7,329 nt of DNA from Gammaproteobacteria bacterium (GTDB lineage: Bacteria; Pseudomonadota; Gammaproteobacteria; Methylococcales; UBA2780), in NCBI GenBank assembly GCA_003646305.1, contig QNFJ01000107.1:1-7329 (forward strand). The letters are read 5' to 3'. The notes beneath the pieces are model-generated. The model searched no databases. It had not been told where the DNA came from and saw nothing but the letters and a program-made list of their open reading frames with translations. The position numbers and the translations under genes were made by a program. How positions within the stretch are numbered: the first letter of the stretch is position 1; each line of letters opens with the position of its first letter. Positions 1 to 7,231 of this stretch are shown piece after piece.

Positions 1-683
1 GCAATCAGTACATCAACCTCTTTGGCGCGGGCTGATTCGAGTGCGTCATAAATGACAGATGCAGAATCAGCGCCGGTATGCTGGGCAACAACGGGAATAT
101 CGTTCCTCTCACCCCATTTTTGGAGTTGCTCAACGGCGGCGGCTCGGAATGTATCGCCTGCAGCCAACATAACGCTCTTTCCCTGTTGCTGTAATCTTTT
201 GGACAGTTTTCCGATGCTGGTTGTCTTGCCAGCGCCATTGACGCCGACGACCAAAATAACGAAAGGCTCATTTTGCTCAGGGATGGAGAGCGGTTGAGAG
301 CAAGGTTCAATTAGTTCATAAAGCCGCTCTTTAAGCGCAGAAGAGAGCGCTTCGACATCCGTTAGCTGCTTTCGATTCACCTTTTCGGTGAGACCCTTAA
401 TAATATCTCGAGTTGCTTCCACGCCGACGTCAGCGAGGATCAGGCTTTCTTCGAGCTCTTCCAGAAGTTCATCATCGATCTGTTTTTTACCCAGAAAGAC
501 ATTGGCAACACCACTGGAAAAACTGTCACGGGTTCTGCCGAGCTTGTTTTTAAGTCGCTTGAATAGCCCCGTTTTTGTGGGTGGTTCGGAGATTTCACCT
601 TCTTGTGAAGGTGCTTCGGAACTGTTTTCCGCTTCCGGTGTCTCTTCGGGGGCTGACTTTTTTTTCTTACCAAAACCAAACAT
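1..683 (-). CDS. ftsY: Signal recognition particle receptor FtsY (5' part, cut by window edge)
   Basis: FtsY is the SRP receptor GTPase. It docks ribosome-nascent-chain-SRP complexes at the inner membrane for delivery to SecYEG. The reading frame is open for 227 codons from the ATG at 683-681 to the window edge. Residues 1-38 are a short lysine-then-acidic A region (starts MFGFGKKKK). The helical N domain begins near residue 39 (GLFKRLKNKLGRTR) and includes the DELLEELEESLILADVGV stretch. The G domain follows, with Walker A/G1 GVNGAGKTT at 147-155 and the G2 motif DTFRAAA at 177-183. The last readable residues, KEVDVLIA, lead into the DTAGR motif, which lies outside the window together with the rest of the G domain. 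The A region is much shorter than in E. coli FtsY. A weak Shine-Dalgarno (AAAGAG, complement of 691-696) lies 7 bases before the start. The gene is divergent from the M16 pair. The identification is very secure. Confidence 0.97.
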   Translation of the reverse strand, partial: MFGFGKKKKSAPEETPEAENSSEAPSQEGEISEPPTKTGLFKRLKNKLGRTRDSFSSGVANVFLGKKQIDDELLEELEESLILADVGVEATRDIIKGLTEKVNRKQLTDVEALSSALKERLYELIEPCSQPLSIPEQNEPFVILVVGVNGAGKTTSIGKLSKRLQQQGKSVMLAAGDTFRAAAVEQLQKWGERNDIPVVAQHTGADSASVIYDALESARAKEVDVLI

Positions 684-761
684 TTGTTGACTCTTTGACG
701 GTTGGAATAAAGACTAATAGATACAACTTACATTTTGCCCGAAATGATTGGAGAGGGATAT
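684..761. promoter_or_regulatory. Divergent intergenic region between ftsY and the M16 genes
   Basis: These 78 bases must hold the start signals for ftsY (leftward) and probably for the rightward M16 operon. On the plus strand there are -35-like hexamers TTGACT (687-692) and TTGACG (695-700). The downstream sequence offers only poor -10 matches at normal spacing (for example TAGATA at 718-723, 17 bases after TTGACG). On the minus strand no clear -35/-10 pair was found. A regulatory role follows from position; the individual boxes are weak guesses. Confidence 0.4.
750..756 (+). promoter_or_regulatory. Ribosome binding site that fixes the start of the first M16 gene
   Basis: GGAGAGG lies 5 bases before the ATG at 762 (8 bases counting from its GGAG core). 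It decides between this ATG and an in-frame upstream TTG at 735. Only the ATG leaves a normal signal peptide at the extreme N-terminus. Confidence 0.75.
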
Positions 762-2129
762 ATGCAAAGAATTATTTTACGTTTTTTTCTGTTATTGATC
801 GCTATACCGCTTGCAGTGAGCGCGAGCGATCAGAAAGTTCATTCTTATACCCTCTGGAATGGGTTAAAAATTCTGATAAAAGAGGATCATCGAGCGCCGG
901 TTGTGGTTTCGCAGGTTTGGTACAAAGTGGGTTCCAGCTATGAACCTTCTGGTGTGACAGGGATTTCCCATATGCTTGAGCATATGATGTTTAAAGGGAC
1001 AGAGAAGCATTTGCCGGGCGAATTCTCCAGAATTATCGCTGAGAATGGTGGGCGGGAAAATGCCTTTACCGGGCGCGACTATACCGCTTACTTTCAAAGT
1101 CTCGAGAAAAGCCGGTTGCCGATCAGTTTTGAGCTGGAGGCCGATCGAATGCGCAACCTTAGACTCATCGATGAAGAGTTCCAGAAAGAGCGGCAGGTGG
1201 TGATTGAAGAACGCAGAATGCGAACGGAAGATAATCCCCAGGCCAAGACGGGTGAGCACTTTATGGCAATGGCCTGGACCAATAGCCAATATAAAAACCC
1301 GATAATTGGTTGGCCAGAAGATTTGGAAAATTACCGATTGAGTGATTTGCAAGGCTGGTATGACCGTTGGTATGCACCAAACAATGCAACACTGGTGGTC
1401 GTGGGTGATGTGAAGGCAGATGAGGTGCTTGCGCTAGCTAAAAAACATTTTGGATTGTTGCAACCGGATGATCTGATCATTCTGAAGTCACGGAGAGAAG
1501 AGGCGCAGCTGGGTGAGCGGCGAATGGTCGTTAAACTTCCTGCAAAACTCCCTTTCTTGACGATGGGTTACAAAGTGCCCGCTTTAAACACGGCAGAGAC
1601 TGAAAGCGAGGCTTATGCACTTGAGGTTTTGGCAGGTGTTCTGGACGGTGGCAACGGCGCCAGGCTTGCTTCGCGCCTGATTAGAGGGCAGCAAATCGCA
1701 ACTGCTGCAGGCGCGGGCTATAACCTTTATGCACGATTATCGACCCTTTTTAGCCTAGAAGGCATTCCCGCAAAAGGGCAAGACTTAAAATCACTAGAGT
1801 CAGCGCTTAGAGAACAAATTTCGATTCTGAAGAAAGAGCCGGTGTCTGCGAAAGAATTGGCACGAATTAAGGCGCAAGTGTTGGCAAATTCCATTTATGA
1901 GCAGGATTCGGTTTTTTATCAGGCAATGCAGCTTGGAATGGCTGAAACGGTTGGGTTGGGTTGGCATAAGGTCGATGAATATGTTGATAAGGTTAAAGCA
2001 GTGACGGCGGAGCAGGTGATGGCGGTTGCCCAAAAATATTTAACCGACGAGCGGCTCAGTGTCGCCTGGCTTGAGCCTTTAGAGATCAACATTCCGCAGT
2101 CAACGACGATTCAGGGAGGAGCAGAATAA
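762..2129 (+). CDS. M16 family zinc metallopeptidase, catalytic subunit, exported
   Basis: This is a 455-residue M16B (pitrilysin/mitochondrial-processing-peptidase type) protease. A signal peptide is visible: residues 1-21 start MQRIILRFF, have a Leu/Ile/Ala core and end in AVSA, with likely cleavage after A21, so it should act in the periplasm or at the envelope. The inverted zinc motif HMLEH is at 70-74 (H70, E73 and H74). The KERQVVIEE segment at 142-150 supplies the distal glutamates, with E150 the likely third zinc ligand and E143 a supporting acid. At the C-terminal-domain position where M16 enzymes carry Arg-x6-Tyr, the arginine is present (R308) but the tyrosine is replaced (A315), so this chain lacks half of the substrate-binding pair. 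The neighbouring M16 gene, overlapping by one base, has that pair and lacks zinc ligands. By analogy with heterodimeric bacterial M16B enzymes, the two probably form one protease. The physiological substrate is unknown. Confidence 0.93.
   Translation: MQRIILRFFLLLIAIPLAVSASDQKVHSYTLWNGLKILIKEDHRAPVVVSQVWYKVGSSYEPSGVTGISHMLEHMMFKGTEKHLPGEFSRIIAENGGRENAFTGRDYTAYFQSLEKSRLPISFELEADRMRNLRLIDEEFQKERQVVIEERRMRTEDNPQAKTGEHFMAMAWTNSQYKNPIIGWPEDLENYRLSDLQGWYDRWYAPNNATLVVVGDVKADEVLALAKKHFGLLQPDDLIILKSRREEAQLGERRMVVKLPAKLPFLTMGYKVPALNTAETESEAYALEVLAGVLDGGNGARLASRLIRGQQIATAAGAGYNLYARLSTLFSLEGIPAKGQDLKSLESALREQISILKKEPVSAKELARIKAQVLANSIYEQDSVFYQAMQLGMAETVGLGWHKVDEYVDKVKAVTAEQVMAVAQKYLTDERLSVAWLEPLEINIPQSTTIQGGAE
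2115..2120 (+). promoter_or_regulatory. Ribosome binding site for the second M16 gene
   Basis: GGAGGA inside the end of the upstream gene lies 8 bases before the ATG at 2129. With the TAATG stop/start overlap it suggests translational coupling of the two M16 subunits, which fits production of a 1:1 complex. Confidence 0.75.
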
Positions 2130-3439
2130 TGGCTATACAACTCAAAAAAGTAATCACTCTGTTTGCATTGATTATGTGGGGAAACTTGCTTTTTGCGGCA
2201 CCGAATATTGAGCAGTGGAGCGATAGAAGTGGTGCAAAAGTCTATTTTAGCCAGGCGAATAGTTTGCCGATGGTCGATGTACGCGTGGTTTTTGATGCGG
2301 GAAGTGCGCGAGATGGTGATAAGAAAGGACTTGCGGCACTAACCGCCGCGTTGTTGGATACCGGTACAGGTGAGCTGGATGCCTCGGCGGTTGCCGAGCG
2401 TTTTGAAAGTGTTGGTGCGCAATTTGGCGTAGGTTCTGCGAGGGACATGGCCTGGGTAACGCTCCGCAGTCTGACCGATCCTGATATCTTGGATAGCGCA
2501 CTACAAACAGCTCACGATGTTTTGGTTAATCCTGCCTTTAATCAAGCCGATTTTGAGCGAGATAGGCAGCGAACGTTGCTGGGACTGAAGCGGCAGGAAG
2601 AATCGCCGGGAACGATCGGTAAGAAAGCCTTTTTTGAAGCGTTATACGGATCACATCCTTATGCCTCACCCGTTGGGGGGCGTCTTGATACGGTCGAGAA
2701 GTTAACACGAGAAGATATTGTGACTTTTTATCGGCAGCATTACGTCGCAAAAAATGCGGTTGTTGTGATTGTCGGTGACCTGAGCAGGGCTCATGCTGAA
2801 GAGCTGGTTGCACAACTTCTGCAAGGGTTGTCTGAAGGGGAGGCGGCTGGTGCGTTGGTAGAGCCTCAGGATGATCACAAAGGTGTAACGGTTAAGAAAC
2901 AGTTTCCTTCAGCGCAAACCCATATTTTTTCTGGTGCGCTAGGAGCTAAGCGCCATGACCCAGATTATTTTGAACTTTATGTTGGTAATCATATTTTGGG
3001 AGGCAGCGGCCTGGTCTCATTAATTACCGAAGAGGTAAGAGAGAAGCGGGGGCTGGCTTACAGCGCCTATAGCTATTTCTCGCCAATGGCCCAATTTGGC
3101 CCGTTTATGATGGGGCTGCAGACGCGCAATGACCAAGCTGATCAGGCCTTTAACGTTTTAACCGAGACGGTGAGCCGGTTTATTAAAGAGGGGCCGACAG
3201 AAAAGCAGTTAAAAGCAGCTCAAAATAATATTACCGGTGGTTTTGCGCTTCGTCTCGATAGTAACCGGAAAATTGCGGAATACATTGCCATGATGGCGTT
3301 TTATGATTTGCCGCTGGATTATTTGGAGACATTTTCTGACAAAGTTAAAGCAGTGAGCGCAAGCGCCATTCGTGACGCCTTTTCCAGAAGACTTCGGCCT
3401 GATGAGTTCAAAACCATTATGGTGGGTAACAGCCAGTGA
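2129..3439 (+). CDS. M16 family peptidase-like protein, non-catalytic partner subunit, exported
   Basis: This 436-residue M16 homologue has an N-terminal signal sequence (residues 1 to about 23: MAIQLKKV, then a hydrophobic run ending LLFAAP). Where the catalytic partner reads HMLEH it reads ALTAA (about 70-74, within GLAALTAALLDTGTG). Both histidines and the glutamate are lost, so it cannot bind zinc in the usual way. It keeps the C-terminal substrate-binding pair: R304 and Y311 in REKRGLAY, the same seven-residue offset as the Arg/Tyr pair of insulin-degrading enzyme. This is the mirror image of the upstream protein. A division of labour of this kind is known for the Sphingomonas SPH2681/SPH2682 M16B heterodimer and resembles the alpha/beta subunits of mitochondrial processing peptidase. 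The gene starts in a TAATG overlap with its partner, so the two are almost certainly co-translated. Heterodimer formation is inferred, not shown. Confidence 0.92.
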   Translation: MAIQLKKVITLFALIMWGNLLFAAPNIEQWSDRSGAKVYFSQANSLPMVDVRVVFDAGSARDGDKKGLAALTAALLDTGTGELDASAVAERFESVGAQFGVGSARDMAWVTLRSLTDPDILDSALQTAHDVLVNPAFNQADFERDRQRTLLGLKRQEESPGTIGKKAFFEALYGSHPYASPVGGRLDTVEKLTREDIVTFYRQHYVAKNAVVVIVGDLSRAHAEELVAQLLQGLSEGEAAGALVEPQDDHKGVTVKKQFPSAQTHIFSGALGAKRHDPDYFELYVGNHILGGSGLVSLITEEVREKRGLAYSAYSYFSPMAQFGPFMMGLQTRNDQADQAFNVLTETVSRFIKEGPTEKQLKAAQNNITGGFALRLDSNRKIAEYIAMMAFYDLPLDYLETFSDKVKAVSASAIRDAFSRRLRPDEFKTIMVGNSQ

Positions 3440-3449
3440 GACTGTGGAG

Positions 3450-4013
3450 GTGAATAACCAGTTTCGGATTATTGGCGGTGAATGGCGTAGTCGAAAGCTC
3501 ACCTTTCCAGATGCAGAAGGGCTTCGGCCGACCTCAGGGCGAGTACGAGAAACTCTGTTTAACTGGCTTCAGGATGACTTGGCTGGTGCGCGTTGCCTGG
3601 ACCTTTTTGCGGGAAGCGGTGCGCTGGGTCTGGAGGCCGCCTCAAGAGGTGCGGCTACTGTTATCCAGGTTGAAAATAGCCAACCGGTTATTCGGGCATT
3701 GAAGGCAAATAAAGAGCGGCTAAAAGCGACTCGGATCTCGATTATAAAGGCGGATACCCTGGCCTTCCTTAAAAAGAGGGTAGGTAGCGGCTTCGATCTG
3801 GTATTTATGGATCCGCCTTTTCACCAGAACCTGCTTTTACCAACGTGCCGATTGCTTGAGCAGAATGATTGGTTAAATGAGGGCGCGAAAATCTACCTGG
3901 AGGTGGAAAAGCGCTTCGAGCTAGAAGGAGAAGGGCTGCTGCCTGAAAACTGGCAACAGCTAAAAAGTAAAAAGGCAGGAGAGGTGTGTTACTTCCTGTA
4001 TCAGTCAGTTTGA
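3450..4013 (+). CDS. rsmD: 16S rRNA (guanine(966)-N2)-methyltransferase RsmD
   Basis: RsmD methylates N2 of G966 in 16S rRNA of the 30S subunit using S-adenosylmethionine. With a GTG start at 3450 the protein has 187 residues, close to the family norm. The N-terminus reads NNQFRIIGGEWRSRKL, matching the conserved RIIGGxWRxRKL opening, followed by GLRPTSGRVRETLFNWL. The SAM-binding motif DLFAGSGALGLEA begins at residue 51, and the catalytic DPPF motif of N2/N6 amino-methyltransferases is at 121-124. The start is not certain. GTG at 3444 (two codons earlier) is equally plausible, and only a minimal GAG at 3438-3440 serves as a ribosome binding site. An ATG at 3402 and a GTG at 3372 are in frame but sit inside the M16 gene and add non-conserved residues. 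The gene follows the M16 stop by 10 bases, so co-transcription is likely. Confidence 0.96.
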   Translation: MNNQFRIIGGEWRSRKLTFPDAEGLRPTSGRVRETLFNWLQDDLAGARCLDLFAGSGALGLEAASRGAATVIQVENSQPVIRALKANKERLKATRISIIKADTLAFLKKRVGSGFDLVFMDPPFHQNLLLPTCRLLEQNDWLNEGAKIYLEVEKRFELEGEGLLPENWQQLKSKKAGEVCYFLYQSV

Positions 4014-4031
4014 CAGCGAGGTTATCGTCGT

Positions 4032-4036
4032 AGAGG
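4032..4036 (+). promoter_or_regulatory. Ribosome binding site that fixes the start of the YHS-domain gene
   Basis: AGAGG lies 9 bases before the ATG at 4046. The alternative ATG at 4037 would directly abut this sequence, which is too close for initiation. Confidence 0.65.
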
Positions 4037-4045
4037 ATGGTAGTT

Positions 4046-4537
4046 ATGAAAAAGAGGTCAGTCGAGCAGTTTGATCCGGTTTGTGGTGACCCAGTGGAGG
4101 GTGATGCCCACACTGTAGACCATCTTGGTGTTCAGTTTCTTTTTTGCTCAGAGCAGTGTAAAGCGCGATTTCAATTGCACCCAGGGCTTTTTGTAGGCTG
4201 CCCCGGTGAGAAGGCTCCCAGGCAATCTGGGCAGGAGGTCATTAAGCAACGCTGTCTGCGGCTCGCTTTTCCACTTATGGCACGTAAGGCAGGAGAAATT
4301 GAGAATTGTCTGCAAAAACTGCTTGGTGTGAAGTCGGTTAATGCCAGTGATGATCACATTGATATCACTTATGATCTGCTGCTAATTTCTGCTGAAGAGA
4401 TCGAAGAAGAAATTATCGAGTGCGGAGAATACCTGGGCCACAGTCTGCGCGACCGGCTTGAACGAGTTTTCATTCACGTCGAAGAGCAGAGCGAAATTTC
4501 CAGTCTTGAAGTTCATTACAAAAAGAAAGTGGATTAG
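4046..4537 (+). CDS. YHS/TRASH-domain protein with a degenerate HMA-like C-terminal domain, copA-linked
   Basis: This is a 163-residue protein without signal peptide or membrane segment, so probably cytoplasmic. Residues 9-51 form a YHS (TRASH-type) metal-binding domain: FDPVCGDPV, then FLFCSEQC. The cysteines C13, C34 and C38 fit the C-x(19-22)-C-x3-C pattern exactly (20 residues between the first two). Residues about 70-131 resemble a heavy-metal-associated (HMA) fold: a strand RLAFPLM, a helix, LLGVKSVNAS, a strand HIDITYD, a helix SAEEIEEEI, then CGEYLG, which parallels the usual GY ending. The CxxC metal site is missing; the loop reads MARKAGEIE. Further cysteines occur at 52, 70, 88 and 126. 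A charged tail (132-163) ends the protein. It lies 32 bases after rsmD and 29 bases before copA. From YHS biology and position I infer a copper chaperone, sensor or accessory factor for CopA. The YHS assignment is firm; the HMA-like one is moderate and the function is open. Confidence 0.85.
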   Translation: MKKRSVEQFDPVCGDPVEGDAHTVDHLGVQFLFCSEQCKARFQLHPGLFVGCPGEKAPRQSGQEVIKQRCLRLAFPLMARKAGEIENCLQKLLGVKSVNASDDHIDITYDLLLISAEEIEEEIIECGEYLGHSLRDRLERVFIHVEEQSEISSLEVHYKKKVD

Positions 4538-4566
4538 CCCTCTTTCTCAATTCAGGTTTTATTCAA

Positions 4567-7032
4567 ATGTCTAAAAACTCACCACCTGCAAATGAGCAGG
4601 TTATCAGGCTATCAATAGAGGGTATGCGTTGTGCGGGCTGTGTCTCCTCAGTCGAGAAAATTCTTGCTGAAAGTGCCGGTGTTAGCCAGGCAGCCGTTAA
4701 TTTTGCTGACCATTCTGCGGCGATTACGGGTCGCCCAGATGTAACTAAGTTGCTGGAAGCACTGAAATCAGGTGGATATGAGGCGCGCTTGTTAGGAGGC
4801 GGCCCAGAAGGTTCTGACGGAAAAATCAGATTATCCATACTCGGGATGCGCTGCGCAGGGTGTGTCAAAAGTGTCGAGAAAACACTTTCTGGCATAGAAG
4901 GCGTTCGTACAGCAACGGTCAATTTTGCAGATCATACAGCGACTGTCGATGGGGAGGTGGCCGAAGAACTGCTATTGAGTACACTCAAGTCAGCGGGCTA
5001 CGATGCAGGTGTGATGGGTGCATCAATAGATAGTTCTGAAGAGCTGCAGCGTGAAGAGCAAGAGAAAAAGCACTATCACTCCCTGTTAGCAAAAGCTGGC
5101 GTGGCAGCTGTAGTCGGCATTCCATTGATGCTGGGCGGTCATTTAGAGCTGTTGCCGGGGATTGAAGCAAAAATATTCTGGCTTTTTATCAGCCTGATCT
5201 GCCTCGTCGTGCTCTGGTTTTCTGGTCGCCACTTTTTTGCGGGGGCATGGAAAACACTGCAGAGTGGTAGTGCTAACATGGATGCGTTGATTGCTCTGGG
5301 AACAGGCTCAGCCTGGCTGTTTTCAACCGTTGTGGTGCTGTTTCCTGAGAGCGTACCAACGCTGGCGAAGCATGCCTATTTTGAAGCGTCGGTCATTATT
5401 CTGGCATTTATTAATCTGGGTACAGCTCTGGAAGTTGGTGCGCGTGGCAAGACGTCGGGTGCGATTCGGAAATTGATTGGGCTCCAGCCGAAAACTGCCA
5501 GAGTGGTTCGAGACGGTGAGGAACTGGATATCCCCATTGAAGAGGTTGGTCTGGGTGAGACAGTCCGCGTGCGGCCGGGAGAGAAGGTTCCTATGGATGG
5601 GCGCGTAATCGAAGGCCACTCAAGCATTGATGAGTCGATGTTAACCGGCGAACCCATTGCGATTGAAAAGGCTCGGGGTGATGAGGTGGTGGGTGGTTCG
5701 GTTAACCAAAATGGCTCATTCCTCTTTGAGACAACTCGAATAGGGCGAGACAGCGCTTTGGCGCAGATTATTGAAAGCGTTCGGCGTGCGCAGGAGAGCA
5801 AGCCAGATATTGCTCGACTGGCAGATAAAATAGCGTCTATTTTTGTACCGGTCGTGATTGTGATTGCCATCGTTACATTTATCGTTTGGTCATTGGTTGG
5901 GCCGGAACCTGCATCAGGGTACGCCTTTGTGACCGCAATGACGGTGTTACTGATTGCCTGCCCCTGCGCGCTCGGCTTAGCAACTCCCATTTCTGTGATG
6001 GTTGCGGTGGGGCGTGCAGCGGAGAATGGCATTTTGATTCGCCGTGGAGATGCGCTGCAGCTTGCGGCCAAACTGAACTGCGTTCTGGTCGATAAGACTG
6101 GAACTATTACAGAAGGCAAACCAGCGGTGAGTGAGATTGTTCCTGTTTCTGGCTGGACAGAAGAGTCGTTTGTGCAGCTGGCGGCCAGCCTGGAAAAAGG
6201 GTCTGAACACCCGCTCGCTTCAGCAATCGTTGAAAAGGCTAAAGAGATGGAGCTGGTGCTTTTTGATGTAGAGGATTTTGAGGCAATCCTCGGGAAAGGA
6301 CTTGCTGCCAAACGAGAAGGCAAAGGGTATCTATTTGGTAATCGTGCGCTGATGGAGGAAAACAGTGTTGATCTGGCGGGATTCCTGCCAACGGTTGAGT
6401 CGTTAGCTGTTCGGGGGCAGACGGTTATGTATCTGGCTGAAGAGGCGCAACTTGTGGGGATTCTCGCAGTCTCTGACCCCATTAAGGCAGATTCTGCGGA
6501 GGCGGTTCAGCGGTTGAAAAATTTAGGCATCAAGGTTGTGATGGTGACCGGTGATAATGAGGCAACGGCCCGTGCTGTGGCTGCTGAAGTGGGGATAACG
6601 GATATTCGGGCGCAAGTCCTTCCTGAAGATAAAGCAAAAGTAGTGGAACTGCTGCAGAAAAATCTCGGCCATGTGGCGATGGTGGGTGACGGGATTAATG
6701 ATGCACCTGCACTGGCTCAGGCAGATGTCGGTTTTGCCGTTGGCGGTGGGACTGATGTGGCTATTGAGAGTGCGGATGTGGTGATTTTAAAGGGGTCACT
6801 TCTTAAGGTTTCTGAGGCAATTGGACTCTCGAAAGCGACACTCACCAATATCCGTCAGAATCTTTTTGGCGCTTTTATCTACAATACGCTGGGTATTCCG
6901 GTAGCAGCGGGTATCCTTTTTCCATTTTTTGGTGTGCTGCTAAATCCGATGATTGCGGGGGCTGCAATGGCCCTGTCTTCGGTGACGGTTGTTTCTAATG
7001 CGCTAAGGCTGCGTCGTTTGGATATCGGCTGA
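4567..7032 (+). CDS. copA: Copper-exporting P-type ATPase (P1B-1), CopA
   Basis: This complete 821-residue inner-membrane Cu(+) pump uses ATP to export copper from the cytoplasm. Two HMA domains open the protein, each with GMRCAGC (19-25, C22/C25; and 93-99, C96/C99). Eight membrane segments are seen near 175-193, 203-220, 239-260, 272-293, 424-445, 453-475, 767-789 and 793-812. The actuator TGE lies in DESMLTGEP (355-363). The transport-site CPC is at 465-467 in TM6. The Cu(+)-type signatures Y772-N773 (TM7) and M801-xx-S804-S805 (TM8) support copper rather than zinc or cadmium. The phosphorylation motif is DKTGT with D509, the nucleotide-binding HP is H548-P549, and TGDN at 661-664 and GDGIND at 707-712 complete the ATPase core. 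No catalytic residue is missing. The ribosome binding site is weak (CAGG at 4553-4556, 10 bases before ATG), which may mean coupling to the YHS gene upstream. No copper-responsive operator was recognised next to it. Confidence 0.97.
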   Translation: MSKNSPPANEQVIRLSIEGMRCAGCVSSVEKILAESAGVSQAAVNFADHSAAITGRPDVTKLLEALKSGGYEARLLGGGPEGSDGKIRLSILGMRCAGCVKSVEKTLSGIEGVRTATVNFADHTATVDGEVAEELLLSTLKSAGYDAGVMGASIDSSEELQREEQEKKHYHSLLAKAGVAAVVGIPLMLGGHLELLPGIEAKIFWLFISLICLVVLWFSGRHFFAGAWKTLQSGSANMDALIALGTGSAWLFSTVVVLFPESVPTLAKHAYFEASVIILAFINLGTALEVGARGKTSGAIRKLIGLQPKTARVVRDGEELDIPIEEVGLGETVRVRPGEKVPMDGRVIEGHSSIDESMLTGEPIAIEKARGDEVVGGSVNQNGSFLFETTRIGRDSALAQIIESVRRAQESKPDIARLADKIASIFVPVVIVIAIVTFIVWSLVGPEPASGYAFVTAMTVLLIACPCALGLATPISVMVAVGRAAENGILIRRGDALQLAAKLNCVLVDKTGTITEGKPAVSEIVPVSGWTEESFVQLAASLEKGSEHPLASAIVEKAKEMELVLFDVEDFEAILGKGLAAKREGKGYLFGNRALMEENSVDLAGFLPTVESLAVRGQTVMYLAEEAQLVGILAVSDPIKADSAEAVQRLKNLGIKVVMVTGDNEATARAVAAEVGITDIRAQVLPEDKAKVVELLQKNLGHVAMVGDGINDAPALAQADVGFAVGGGTDVAIESADVVILKGSLLKVSEAIGLSKATLTNIRQNLFGAFIYNTLGIPVAAGILFPFFGVLLNPMIAGAAMALSSVTVVSNALRLRRLDIG

Positions 7033-7120
7033 ATATCCTACCCAGCTGGCTTGCTTAGTCGAATAATTGTTGTAAAACAGATGAGATTGTTCTGTCTAAG
7101 GTTGATGCGATGCTTATATG

Positions 7121-7147
7121 TGGTGCGTCCTGGTGGCCGACGCACCA
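7121..7147. repeat. Perfect 9-bp inverted repeat (hairpin or operator candidate)
   Basis: TGGTGCGTC (7121-7129) and its exact complement GACGCACCA (7139-7147) flank a 9-base loop. Four more AT pairs can form outside if one G is bulged (ATAT on each side). The stem is GC-rich and stable, but no T-run follows directly; the nearest is at 7163-7167, so it is at best an atypical terminator. Its place just before a TATAAT box would also suit a dimeric regulator's binding site. Confidence 0.6.
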
Positions 7148-7231
7148 ATATGGCGCGTATAATTTTTAAAAATTTAGGGTTTGCCGGTTATTATATTCAT
7201 CAAAAGCAAAGTATTATCTATTATTGCTCAA

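Noticed and set aside
735..761. Upstream TTG start for the first M16 protein
   Set aside because: It would put nine residues before the signal peptide and has no ribosome binding site; ATG 762 has GGAGAGG at proper spacing.
864..1352. Open frame of 162 codons on the minus strand
   Set aside because: It is antisense to the catalytic M16 gene, including its zinc motif, and shows no recognisable domain.
3372..3449. Upstream GTG start for RsmD
   Set aside because: It would overlap the M16 gene by 68 bases and add residues not matching the conserved RsmD N-terminus.
4037..4045. ATG at 4037 as start of the YHS protein
   Set aside because: AGAGG directly abuts it; the ATG at 4046 has the correct 9-base spacing.
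5376..6482. Long open frame (368 codons) on the minus strand
   Set aside because: It lies wholly antisense to copA, whose ATPase motifs are intact across the same span. The product is Ser/Thr/Arg/Pro-rich low-complexity sequence typical of a shadow frame.
7077..7095. Small hairpin ACAGA/TCTGT as a copA terminator
   Set aside because: It has only five weak base pairs, a 9-base loop and no following T-run.
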